Below, piece by piece: positions 44,343-51,685 of a stretch of 64,000 bases of DNA (its first letter is position 1; each line of letters opens with the position of its first letter). A program made the position numbers and the translations under genes. This DNA comes from Synechococcus lacustris (GTDB taxonomy: Bacteria; Cyanobacteriota; Cyanobacteriia; PCC-6307; Cyanobiaceae). The stretch covers positions 186,001 through 250,000 of the forward strand of contig CAJAQB010000019.1 in assembly GCA_903943975.1 (NCBI GenBank), written 5' to 3'. The notes under the pieces are model-generated. The model worked only from the letters and a program-made list of their open reading frames with translations. It ran no database searches and was not told the DNA's origin.

Positions 44343-44485
44343 TATAGTCAAAAGGTTCGGTTGAAGCAAACCAACCACCGAACACGCCATCTTTTTTGAC
44401 CGCCTCAGGCTTCGTGGGGTTCAGAGGATTTCCTTTAACGAAAGGAAATCAGACGCGATGGTTGATCTCATATACGTGAATGTCC
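44343..44485 (+). promoter_or_regulatory. Structured leader with candidate -10 box and hairpins
   Basis: A TATAGT box at 44343-44348 is followed by sequence that can fold into a stem GTTCGG/CCGAAC (44355-44360 with 44378-44383). It also contains a perfect 10-bp stem GATTTCCTTT-AACG-AAAGGAAATC (44427-44450). The leader ends at the ATG of the 40-residue ORF at 44486. No riboswitch family is recognised. Confidence 0.5.
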
Positions 44486-44608
44486 ATGGCTAAAGCAATT
44501 TTACGGCGCCCCCAAGAGGCGCCGACCCAATCCCCTGCGCGTCCGCTTCAACCCCTAGTGCTTGTGCGTACGCCAATCAGCTGGAGTGAACTGTTCGGAG
44601 AGCGCTGA
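44486..44608 (+). CDS. Putative 40-aa small protein
   Basis: A short frame from ATG 44486 to TGA 44608 encodes a basic, Pro-rich peptide starting MAKAILRRPQEAPTQ and ending RTPISWSELFGER. It follows the structured leader and precedes the 109-residue gene by 81 bases. A 7-bp GC hairpin (CGGCGCC at 44504-44510 with GGCGCCG at 44518-44524) lies within its first codons, which could regulate translation or belong to a non-coding RNA. There is no obvious Shine-Dalgarno. I do not know a family; coding status is uncertain. Confidence 0.45.
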   Translation: MAKAILRRPQEAPTQSPARPLQPLVLVRTPISWSELFGER

Positions 44609-44689
44609 GCCTCAAGGAAAAGTTCTGATTTAAAGGCCTTCCACTGGGCCTTAAGGGGCTTAGAACGAAGTCAGAAGCAGGGACCCTTA

Positions 44690-45019
44690 ATGACCAAATC
44701 TCCCCCACCAGCGGATCACTGCATCACGCTCACTGACCGGTTTGGCCATGAGTTGCTGGTGTGCGAGTTGCCCTATCAACTCAGCGATGAGGAAACCCAT
44801 CGGCTCCACCAGCAGATCCTCACCCATTTCCAAGGGGAACTGCATACAGATCAAGCACCCCGCCGGCTCAGCTGGCCGGAGGTGGTTAGTCGGCTGGAGG
44901 AACGCTTGGGGCTGAAATCGGTTTCCCTAGGCTGCAGCGATGCAGCAACCCAAAGCCAACAAGAGTTGGATCACCACCTGGCCCGCCGCGCCAGCGACAT
45001 CCTGCCTTCGGCCCGCTAG
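44690..45019 (+). CDS. Hypothetical protein, 109 aa
   Basis: A 109-residue soluble protein beginning MTKSPPPADHCITLTDRFGHELLVCELPYQLSDEETHRLHQQIL. It has alternating polar/hydrophobic segments and a His/Asp-rich helix near the C-terminus (QSQQELDHHLARRASDIL). No family recognised. Its last 80 bases overlap the listed ATG of the downstream MscS gene in another frame, which may mean that MscS starts later or that the two are coupled. Confidence 0.6.
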   Translation: MTKSPPPADHCITLTDRFGHELLVCELPYQLSDEETHRLHQQILTHFQGELHTDQAPRRLSWPEVVSRLEERLGLKSVSLGCSDAATQSQQELDHHLARRASDILPSAR

Positions 45020-45878
45020 GCGACTGATCAGCACGGGCCTTGGCCTAGGGCTATTGGCCCTGCTGGGCTGGGGCTGGAGTGCGCTTGCCCTGGGTGGTGT
45101 GGCAGATCGCCTGTTTCTTGGTGGTCTACAACTGCTGGCGATGGTGCTGCTGGTGCGCCTAGCCAATGGCCTGCTGGTAGGGCTCCTGGAAATCTCGCTG
45201 CAACGGTTGGGCACCGGCGCTGCCCTAGAGGGACTTACCTGGCTGGAACCGTTCATCCGAACGGTGGTTTGGCTTATAGCGGTGCTCAGCTTCCTGCAGC
45301 TCCAGGGCCTGCCCTTTAGTGCCCTACTTGGTGCCCTGGCCGGTGCTGGGGTGGGTCTTGGTTTTGCCCTCCAGGGGCCCGCCAAAGACTTCATCACCTA
45401 TCTAACGATTCTGTTTGACAAACCCTTTGAAATTGGTCAGTTACTGCATTTTGATGATGTGTGGGGGGAAGTGGAACGCGTGGGGATGCGTGCCACCCAA
45501 CTACGCAGCATTGATGGCGAACGCATAATCGTGAATAACGCCGGATTGATGCAGAAAACCCTGCGTAATTACGGCAGCCTCGAACAACGGCGGCTGGTGC
45601 AACGCTTCGGCTTGGCGATCAACACCCCTGTGGAGCTGCTGGAAGAGATCCCCAGCCTCGTGCAGGCGGTGGTCGAAAGTCTGCCCCCCACCCGCCTAGA
45701 CCGCTGCCATCTGGTCAGCTTTGACCAGGGGCGCCTAACGGTGGAACTGGCCTACCGGGTGCCCTGTGCTGACTACGTTGTCGCCCTCGATTGTCAACAG
45801 GCGCTAAATCTGTCCCTATTGAGGGCCTTCAAGCAGAAGGGCATTTGCCTCGCCCCCGCCACCCCCTGGCAGCCCTAA
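44940..45878 (+). CDS. MscS-family mechanosensitive channel
   Basis: A 312-residue channel protein. After about 35 polar residues come three membrane helices, and then the MscS pore helix and beta domain: LPFSALLGALAGAGVGLGFALQGPAKDFITYLTILFDKPFEIGQLLHFDDVWGEVERVGMRATQLRSIDGERIIVNNAGLMQKTLRNYG. This is close to the minimal MscS architecture and unlike the 563-residue homologue at 34339. The ATG at 44940 overlaps the upstream gene by 80 bases; a later start is possible. The stop overlaps the convergent ATPase gene by four bases. Confidence 0.87.
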   Translation: MQQPKANKSWITTWPAAPATSCLRPARRLISTGLGLGLLALLGWGWSALALGGVADRLFLGGLQLLAMVLLVRLANGLLVGLLEISLQRLGTGAALEGLTWLEPFIRTVVWLIAVLSFLQLQGLPFSALLGALAGAGVGLGFALQGPAKDFITYLTILFDKPFEIGQLLHFDDVWGEVERVGMRATQLRSIDGERIIVNNAGLMQKTLRNYGSLEQRRLVQRFGLAINTPVELLEEIPSLVQAVVESLPPTRLDRCHLVSFDQGRLTVELAYRVPCADYVVALDCQQALNLSLLRAFKQKGICLAPATPWQP

Positions 45879-48430
45879 CCCCAGGCGGGTGCTGGGGGCA
45901 GCAACAGCCGTTGCCCAGCGGCCAGGCCGGCGCTGCTGGCGGGATCACAGCTGAGGAATATCAGCTGTAAACCCCTGTCAACGGCCCGCTGCAGCATCGC
46001 CGCTAGCCCCGCCAGCCGCCCTGGGTCGACGTTGGTGAAGGCATCGTCGAAAAGGATCGGTAGGCAGCCGTCGTAGGCCTCCGCCAACACCTCCGCCATC
46101 GAGAGCCGTAGGGCGGCCGCCAGCAGTTCGCGGCTGCCACCACTCAGGGATTGAAAATCCCAGGCCACCCCCTCGCCCCGCTGCCACTCCAACCGGGAAA
46201 AGCCCCCTTGGCTGTCGTAATGGAGGTTGGTGCGTAGGGGGCCATTTGCCAAGCAACTCAGGTAGCCATCCAGCCGTTCGCTGAGGGGGGCGGTGTATTG
46301 CAACGCCATGGCGTTCTGTTCCTCCTCCAGCAATCCCTTGAGCAAATTGAGCATGCGCGCCTCCCGTTCCAGCCGTTGAAGTTCCCCCTGCCGCGATTCC
46401 AGGGCCGCCTGCCGCTGTTCGAGCACTGCCTGCAGATCCACCTCCCCATCCACATGCAGGCGGGCACCACTGGCCGCCTGTTGTTGCAGCAGCTGCTCCC
46501 GCCGCTGGCGTAGTTGCGGAAGGCTGGGCAGCTCAGCCGCAGCAGCTGGGGCGAGGTTGTGGCCCTGCTGCAACAGGGCTTCGAGGCATTGCAGCTGCTG
46601 CCCCTGGGCCGTTATCCGGGCCTTCAGTTGGGCCGCATCAGCCTCCAGCGCTTCGAAGCTGCCATGGCGAGCTTGCAGATCATTGATCAGGGTTTCGGCC
46701 TGCACCTGGGCGGTTTGATCCGCCTGCAGGCCGCTGGCGAGGCTGGCCAACTGCTGGCGCCCTTGGCCCAAGGCTGCATCGGCCTGGTTCAACTCCTGGC
46801 GCAGTACACGGCCCTGGGGCACAAGGCTGTCGAGTTGTTGGCGCAGGCGGGCGAGATCCGCCTGCTCTGCTGGCACCTCCGGCAGCAGTTGCCATTGCTG
46901 GCGCAACTCCTCCAAAGATTGGCTACCGCGCTGCTCCAGAAGCCGTTGCTGTTCCGCCAGCAGTTCCGTGCGTTGCCGTTCAGCCCGGGCCGCCGCCTCC
47001 ACATCCGCCAGCCCCAGGGGCTGCAACGCCGCCGCCAGCCGTTGGTTTGCTTGGCTGAGCTGGGCCCGGGCCTTGGCAACGCTGGTGCCGCCTCCGGGGC
47101 TGATCCGTAGCTGCAAGCCGGCGGCCCCGCCCACCTGGAGCAGCGTTGGCTCACTCAGCAGCAGCGACTCACCCACCGCCAGGGGTTGGCCATCGAGCTG
47201 CACCGGCCCTTGGGCCTGTAGTAGCTCCACCCCGGTGGAGAGGCTGGCCACGGCCACGGCCGCCGCCTGCTGCTGGCGCTGGATGTCCCGCAACTTCTCC
47301 ACCTGGGCAGCAGTGAGCGGCGGCAGGCTGGCCAGCAATGGCTGTAGTTCCGCCAGGCGCCGCTGCAGGGCTTCAAGGCTTTGCAACTGCTGGGCCAAGC
47401 TGAGCCGCTTGATCCACTGCTGCCATTGCTCCGCCTCGGCCAAGGCCCGTTCCAGCCGTTCCGCCGCCTGGCGGCGCTGTAGCTCCAGCTGGGGCAATTG
47501 CTGTTGGCATAGCTGTTGTTCCCCCAGGCGCGGGGCCAGCCCCAGCCGCAGGGCGCTGAGCCGTTGCTGTTGCTGTTGCCACTGCTCCAGGGCCGCCTGC
47601 CGGGGCGCCAGCTCCGTGGCCAGGGCCTGAAGCGCTGACTGCTGGCTCTGCCATTGCTCCAGCAGGGGCAGGAGCTGCCCCAACTGCTCCAATTCAGCAC
47701 TCAGCTGGTCATATTCCTGGCGGGCCCCCTGCTGGGCCGCCAGCTGTGCTTCGGCCTCGGCCTGCTGGCCACGGGCCTCCGCCTCCGCCGCCAGGGCCGC
47801 CGCCAGGCCAGAACCGGCGCGCCCCAACTTGCCTTTTTCGGTGTAACTCCCTAGCCAACGGCTATGCACCAGATCGAGCACCTGGCGGTCGAGGCTTGAT
47901 TGCATCGCCAGCGAGCCACTGGCCTGCAACCGCTGCAGCAGTCGCGGCTGGTCGATCGCCTCGGCGCTCAACAGCAACGGATCGTTGCCGGCGCTGCCCT
48001 GCCACACCCAAAGATGGCCCCAGCGCTCGCGCAACTGCTCCTCCTGGCGGGCCCGGGCCACCGCCCTAGCCCCCACCAATTGGGCCAGCTGTTCCTCGGC
48101 GCTGTCCCCCTGCCAAAGGCTGCCGCCGCTGGTGCGCAGGCTCACACTGCCGCGGGATCCAGCAAAACGCTTCTGCAGGGTGTAGGTGTGACCTTCCGCC
48201 TCAAAGCCGAGCTCCAGCTCCGGCTCCCCCTGGGCGGGCCGAGCCCGCATCGCCTCCTGAACGGCGCCACTGCTGCGGGCCGGCAGGAAAAGGGCCCGGT
48301 GGATCGCCTCCGCCAGGGTGCTCTTACCAGACTCATTTGCCCCCTCAATCACCGTGAGACCGGGGTCAAAGCTCACCGACAGTTGCTGATGGCGGCGGTA
48401 ATGGCGCAACTGGAGCGACAACAGGCGCAT
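45875..48430 (-). CDS. SbcC/YhaN-like AAA coiled-coil ATPase
   Basis: An 851-residue ABC-type ATPase split by a long coiled coil, the architecture of SbcC/Rad50. Walker A is GANESGKST (residues 30-38). The C-terminal lobe has the signature FQSLSGGSRELLAAALRLSMAEVL and Walker B LPILFDDAFTNVDPGRLAGLA. No CxxC zinc hook is present at the middle; instead residues of about 393-442 form a beta-like segment (GPVQLDGQPLAVGESLLLSEPTLLQVGGAAGLQLRISPGG) as in YhaN-type proteins. It begins two bases after the partner phosphoesterase gene. The pair likely forms a DNA-end-processing nuclease complex; this is family inference. Confidence 0.87.
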   Translation of the reverse strand: MRLLSLQLRHYRRHQQLSVSFDPGLTVIEGANESGKSTLAEAIHRALFLPARSSGAVQEAMRARPAQGEPELELGFEAEGHTYTLQKRFAGSRGSVSLRTSGGSLWQGDSAEEQLAQLVGARAVARARQEEQLRERWGHLWVWQGSAGNDPLLLSAEAIDQPRLLQRLQASGSLAMQSSLDRQVLDLVHSRWLGSYTEKGKLGRAGSGLAAALAAEAEARGQQAEAEAQLAAQQGARQEYDQLSAELEQLGQLLPLLEQWQSQQSALQALATELAPRQAALEQWQQQQQRLSALRLGLAPRLGEQQLCQQQLPQLELQRRQAAERLERALAEAEQWQQWIKRLSLAQQLQSLEALQRRLAELQPLLASLPPLTAAQVEKLRDIQRQQQAAAVAVASLSTGVELLQAQGPVQLDGQPLAVGESLLLSEPTLLQVGGAAGLQLRISPGGGTSVAKARAQLSQANQRLAAALQPLGLADVEAAARAERQRTELLAEQQRLLEQRGSQSLEELRQQWQLLPEVPAEQADLARLRQQLDSLVPQGRVLRQELNQADAALGQGRQQLASLASGLQADQTAQVQAETLINDLQARHGSFEALEADAAQLKARITAQGQQLQCLEALLQQGHNLAPAAAAELPSLPQLRQRREQLLQQQAASGARLHVDGEVDLQAVLEQRQAALESRQGELQRLEREARMLNLLKGLLEEEQNAMALQYTAPLSERLDGYLSCLANGPLRTNLHYDSQGGFSRLEWQRGEGVAWDFQSLSGGSRELLAAALRLSMAEVLAEAYDGCLPILFDDAFTNVDPGRLAGLAAMLQRAVDRGLQLIFLSCDPASSAGLAAGQRLLLPPAPAWG

Positions 48431-48432
48431 GC

Positions 48433-49626
48433 TTAGCTCCGCCCCTGGCAGGCCCCATGCAATTCCCGCAGGGCCAAGCGGGCTAATTCCGCCTCTTCCC
48501 CCGCTGCTGACGCCAGGACCTGGAGCCGTTGGGCCACCCGGGCCACCAGGGGATCCCCCGGTCGTTCGGTGAGTTGCTTGAGTTCCAGCTCATTGGGGGC
48601 AACGCTGGTGCAATCCCGCAATTTGAGCCGCAGCAGGCGGGCCTCCAGACGCTGCAACAGGGCCTGCAACTGAGCAGCGGCCTCCAGGCTGAGGCTGCCC
48701 TCCAGCTCCAGCAGCAGCAGATCACTGCCACTGCGGGCCCCAAGGCAGTCGCTCAGTTGTTGCTCCAGGCAAGCCAGGTCGCTGTCGTCATTAAAACGTT
48801 GACGTATTTGCTGCCAAGCAACGCTCCCGGTGCCATGGGGGGTTACCTGGGGCAACTGGCCCCGCTGCACCTCCACCAGCAACCCCTGGCCACTGCGATA
48901 GCCCGCCGCCCGCGGAAAGCGATCCGGTTCATGGCAACCGGCGTACCAGGCCTTAGGGCCCACCTGCTTGAGGCCATGCCAATCGCCCAGGGCGATGTAA
49001 TCGAGCTCCCCTAGGGGCAGGGCATTCAAATCGATGCGATTGGCGGCCACGGCGGGGTTCTCCCCATCGCCGTCGCCCCCCTCATCCCCACCAAAGCCAT
49101 GCACAGAACCATGGGCCAACAGCAGCCGCGGCAGCGCCCCGTAACGGTCAAAATCCAGCTGCCGCACCCAGGCGGTGGGATCCAGGGGTTCCGCCTGGCG
49201 TAACAGGGGGCAGGGCAGCAGCAGCGCCTCAGGCAACAGCAAAGGTTCGCGCTCCAGCAACACCTGCAGGTTGGGGGCCAGTTCCCGCTGAACGGCCAGG
49301 AACCAGGGCTCCTGCCAGAGACTGCCCGGGCCGCCATGGTCGTGGTTGCCGGGAATCACCAGCACCGGCAAGGGGATCGCCCCGATGGCACTGCAGGCCT
49401 GGGCCACCTCCGCCAGGGTGGGACCGATCGAATCAAACAGGTCTCCTGCCACCAGCACAAAGGCCGCCCGCTCCGCCTTGGCCACCGCCCCTAGCCGAGC
49501 GATTGCCTCCAAGCGCACCTGCTTGAGCCGGGCACGCTTTTCAGGGTCTGGTACCCGGGCATAGGGCTTACCTATCTGCCAATCAGCAGTGTGCAGAAAG
49601 CGAACCACCGGCGATGCCACAGCCAT
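48433..49626 (-). CDS. SbcD/YhaO-like DNA repair metallophosphoesterase
   Basis: A 397-residue nuclease of the SbcD/Mre11/YhaO superfamily. The phosphoesterase motifs are all present: FLHTADWQIGKPYA, FVLVAGDLFDSIGPTLAEV, LVIPGNHDHGGPGSLW, LLLAHGSVHGF and LDYIALGDWHGLKQVGPKAWYAGC. The start is ATG 49626; the codon before, a TTG, is not needed. It directly precedes the SbcC-like ATPase with a two-base gap, which is the normal order for such nuclease complexes. Substrate and role are inferred from the family. Confidence 0.87.
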   Translation of the reverse strand: MAVASPVVRFLHTADWQIGKPYARVPDPEKRARLKQVRLEAIARLGAVAKAERAAFVLVAGDLFDSIGPTLAEVAQACSAIGAIPLPVLVIPGNHDHGGPGSLWQEPWFLAVQRELAPNLQVLLEREPLLLPEALLLPCPLLRQAEPLDPTAWVRQLDFDRYGALPRLLLAHGSVHGFGGDEGGDGDGENPAVAANRIDLNALPLGELDYIALGDWHGLKQVGPKAWYAGCHEPDRFPRAAGYRSGQGLLVEVQRGQLPQVTPHGTGSVAWQQIRQRFNDDSDLACLEQQLSDCLGARSGSDLLLLELEGSLSLEAAAQLQALLQRLEARLLRLKLRDCTSVAPNELELKQLTERPGDPLVARVAQRLQVLASAAGEEAELARLALRELHGACQGRS

Positions 49627-49683
49627 CAAACTAGTTCTAGCGTACTATGGGCTGATCGTCGATCCATTGCCAAGGCGGATCTG

Positions 49684-49983
49684 GTGTCCCTATCCCCTGC
49701 TGGGCCAGTCAATGACTTTGTGCCACCCCTGCCCCTGCAGGCCCCCTGGCGCCGCTGCCTCTACTGCAGCCAATTCGAGCTCTGGGAAGAAACACTGCCG
49801 TTTTGCCAAAAACAGCAACAGGTGCTCCAGCTGCGCCATGCCCTCGAGCGGCGCTGCCCGCAGTGGCAGCCCGGCGCCACAGCCCTGAAAACCTGGGGCA
49901 CAACTACAGCATTTGAGGCCGACGCCACGCTTATTGGGGTCGGGGTGGGCCTATACCGAGCGGATGCGAACCCAACGCTGTAG
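49684..49983 (+). CDS. Hypothetical cysteine-containing protein
   Basis: A frame of 99 residues from GTG 49684 (an extended frame begins at ATG 49591 and overlaps the divergent SbcD-like start). The part RRCLYCSQFELWEETLPFCQKQQQVLQL has CxxC plus further Cys (LEHRRCP), so a small metal site is possible. The C-terminus is ALKTWGTTTAFEADATLIGVGVGL. No family recognised, no signal peptide, and the start is uncertain. It is upstream of the Rbp gene with an 80-base gap. Confidence 0.5.
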   Translation: MSLSPAGPVNDFVPPLPLQAPWRRCLYCSQFELWEETLPFCQKQQQVLQLRHALERRCPQWQPGATALKTWGTTTAFEADATLIGVGVGLYRADANPTL

Positions 49984-49995
49984 GGTTGAGAAGAT

Positions 49996-50036
49996 TCCCT
50001 GGACATGCCTAGTTCACATCTGTGCCAGTCCAGGGA
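49996..50036 (+). promoter_or_regulatory. Hairpin in rbp leader
   Basis: A perfect 9-bp stem TCCCTGGAC (49996-50004) and GTCCAGGGA (50028-50036) encloses a 23-base loop, 27 bases before the Rbp start codon. There is no T-run directly after, so it looks more like a leader structure than a terminator. Confidence 0.55.
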
Positions 50037-50063
50037 TGACCTGCCTCAAGTTTTTTCCACTGA

Positions 50064-50465
50064 ATGACCCTTTACGTCGGCAACCTCTCCTTTGATGCGG
50101 AGCAGGAGGATCTGCGCCACCTGTTCAGCCAGTACGGGGAGGTGCGGCAATGCAGCCTTCCCCTAGACCGGGAAACTGGCCGCAAACGCGGCTTCGCCTT
50201 TGTTGAACTCGTCAACGAAGCCGATGAACAAAAAGCCATCGATGATCTCCAAGATGTGGAGTGGATGGGACGGATGATCCGTGTAAACAAAGCTGAACCC
50301 CGCGGTAGCGGTGGTGGTGGCGGCGGCGGCGGTCGCAGCGGCGGTGGCGGCGGCTACGGCGGCGGCGGCAGCGGTGGTGGCGGCGGCTACGGCGGCGGCG
50401 GCGGTGGTCGCAGCGGCGGTGGCGGCGGCTACGGCGGCGGTGGCGGCGGCGGCGCCCGCTACTGA
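50064..50465 (+). CDS. RRM RNA-binding protein with Gly-rich tail (Rbp)
   Basis: A 133-residue cyanobacterial Rbp-type protein. One RRM covers residues 1-80: RNP2 is LYVGNLSF, RNP1 is KRGFAFVEL, and the tail MGRMIRVNKAEPR follows. The C-terminal 50 residues are almost pure Gly with Ser, Tyr and Arg (GGGGGYGGGG blocks), encoded by GGC/GGT-rich repeats at about 50300-50460. In other cyanobacteria such proteins are cold-inducible and bind or localise mRNAs. The leader hairpin may contribute to regulation. Confidence 0.92.
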   Translation: MTLYVGNLSFDAEQEDLRHLFSQYGEVRQCSLPLDRETGRKRGFAFVELVNEADEQKAIDDLQDVEWMGRMIRVNKAEPRGSGGGGGGGGRSGGGGGYGGGGSGGGGGYGGGGGGRSGGGGGYGGGGGGGARY

Positions 50466-50704
50466 TCCCCCAGCAGCGAAGCTGCCACCAGGTGATCGCT
50501 TAGCCGTGCCAGATGCAGGTTGATCCGCTGAATCCAGCGGATCTCCTCCCACTGACAACGTCCGTCCTCCACGGACAAGGCTGAGCTAGCCACCTGTTGC
50601 ATCACTTCCTGGCGCTTGGGCTTGATCTGGGGATCCAACTGTTTCCCCAGACGGTCCGTCGCAGCGTTCAGTAGCGACCAATGCTGCTGGCTCAGGCTCG
50701 CCAA
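50459..50704 (-). CDS. Small helical hypothetical protein
   Basis: An 81-residue protein, mostly helical (LSQQHWSLLNAATDRLGKQLDPQIKPKRQEVMQQVASSALSVEDGRCQWEEIRWIQRINLHLARLSDHLVAASLLGDQ). No known domain. The start is a TTG at 50704, and the 3' end overlaps the Rbp gene by seven bases. Together with the short frame upstream at 50717 it may be an operon of two small proteins. Confidence 0.55.
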   Translation of the reverse strand: MASLSQQHWSLLNAATDRLGKQLDPQIKPKRQEVMQQVASSALSVEDGRCQWEEIRWIQRINLHLARLSDHLVAASLLGDQ

Positions 50705-50716
50705 GGGACAGGGAAG

Positions 50717-50940
50717 CTATTTTGTCGCTCCCCGTTCTGAGCCCCATTCCAATTTTTCTTCGCAACGCCCATGGAGCAGATGCAGCAGTTGCTGCCCTCC
50801 GGGTCCATCGATATCACTGAGCTGCAACTGATCCAGATAGGTTTCCGTGCGGTCGAGCTGCGCCTGCAGTTGTGCCAGCTCCCGCTCAGAAGGGCCAGCA
50901 ATTCATAGTGCAACTGGTAATGCTCAGCCTTCCGCTCCAT
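50717..50940 (-). pseudogene. Short helical gene with apparent frameshift
   Basis: Two frames together make a sensible small protein. From ATG 50940 the first frame reads MERKAEHYQLHYELLALLS. A shift of one base then joins SERELAQLQAQLDRTETYLDQLQL to the stop at 50717, ending GRCEEKLEWGSERGATK. The downstream part alone has no normal start codon because a TGA precedes it. It could be a frameshifted gene, a sequencing error or a slip site. The 5' part overlaps the divergent gene at 50920 by 21 bases. Confidence 0.4.
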
Positions 50941-51606
50941 CTCTGGGCAAACCTGGTGGCCTACGGCACCGCCGTGAGCCTCAGTCCCCTCCATATCGGT
51001 CTGCTACTGCTGTTGCTTCTGGGTCAGGAACCGCTGCGGCGGGCCAGTTGGTTTGTGTTGTCTTGGATGCTCACCATCCTGGCGATGCTGGCCCTCTTCC
51101 TCAGCCTGGGCCACCGCTTTCTGCCAGACAGCAGCCCAGGCGCAGCCCATGGCACGATCACCGACCTGTTGGCCGCCGGCGCCCTGCTGGCCCTGGGGCT
51201 GCACAGGCTGCTTAGCCACAGCACCGCTGGTGCTGAACCGCCCGACTGGACCCACCAACTGGATCGCTTCGGCGCCCTGCCACTGCCCCTATTGATAGCG
51301 ATCAGCTCAGGCCTGGAGGCGATCAGCCCCGACGACCTTTTTCTCGTTGCTAAAAGTGCCTCAAACCTGCTGGCCGCTGGCTTGCGCCGGCCCCAGGAAC
51401 TGCTGGGCATGGGGGTGCTAACGGTGGCCGCCAGCCTCAGCCTGCTGCTGCCCTTGGGGGCCCTAGCCCTCAACCGCCACAGTATTTTGCCGCGCTTGGA
51501 GCAGGCCAAGAAACTGCTTTATGCCAATGGCGACCTGCTGGTGGGCGGCCTCAGCCTGGGGCTAGCGGGTTATCTGGGTTGGCAGGGGATCACTGGACTC
51601 GCTTGA
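50920..51606 (+). CDS. GAP family (Sap/sulfolipid-addressing-like) membrane protein
   Basis: A 228-residue membrane protein with about six hydrophobic segments. The N-terminus LHLWANLVAYGTAVSLSPLHIGLLLLLLLGQEPLRRASWFVLSWMLTILAML matches the GAP/Sap family, and LAISSGLEAISPDDLFLVAKSASNLLAAGL is the repeated second half. Members of this family in mycobacteria help place a sulfolipid; the role in cyanobacteria is unknown. ATG 50920 (MLSLPLHLW) is preferred to 50872, which would add polar residues. Confidence 0.78.
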   Translation: MLSLPLHLWANLVAYGTAVSLSPLHIGLLLLLLLGQEPLRRASWFVLSWMLTILAMLALFLSLGHRFLPDSSPGAAHGTITDLLAAGALLALGLHRLLSHSTAGAEPPDWTHQLDRFGALPLPLLIAISSGLEAISPDDLFLVAKSASNLLAAGLRRPQELLGMGVLTVAASLSLLLPLGALALNRHSILPRLEQAKKLLYANGDLLVGGLSLGLAGYLGWQGITGLA

Positions 51607-51685
51607 GGCTTTCAAAACGGTGTGATCCGATGCCATCCATGGCAGCCCATAGGATTTGAGTGTGTGATTGTGCTGCGTACGGTCT

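Noticed and set aside
50163-50558. Minus-strand frame of Ala/Thr runs
   Set aside because: It is the complement of the Gly-rich repeat of the RRM protein gene.
51607-51685. NtcA binding site upstream of glnN
   Set aside because: No GTA-N8-TAC sequence with correct spacing is present; the closest match (ATT-N8-TAC) lacks the left half-site.
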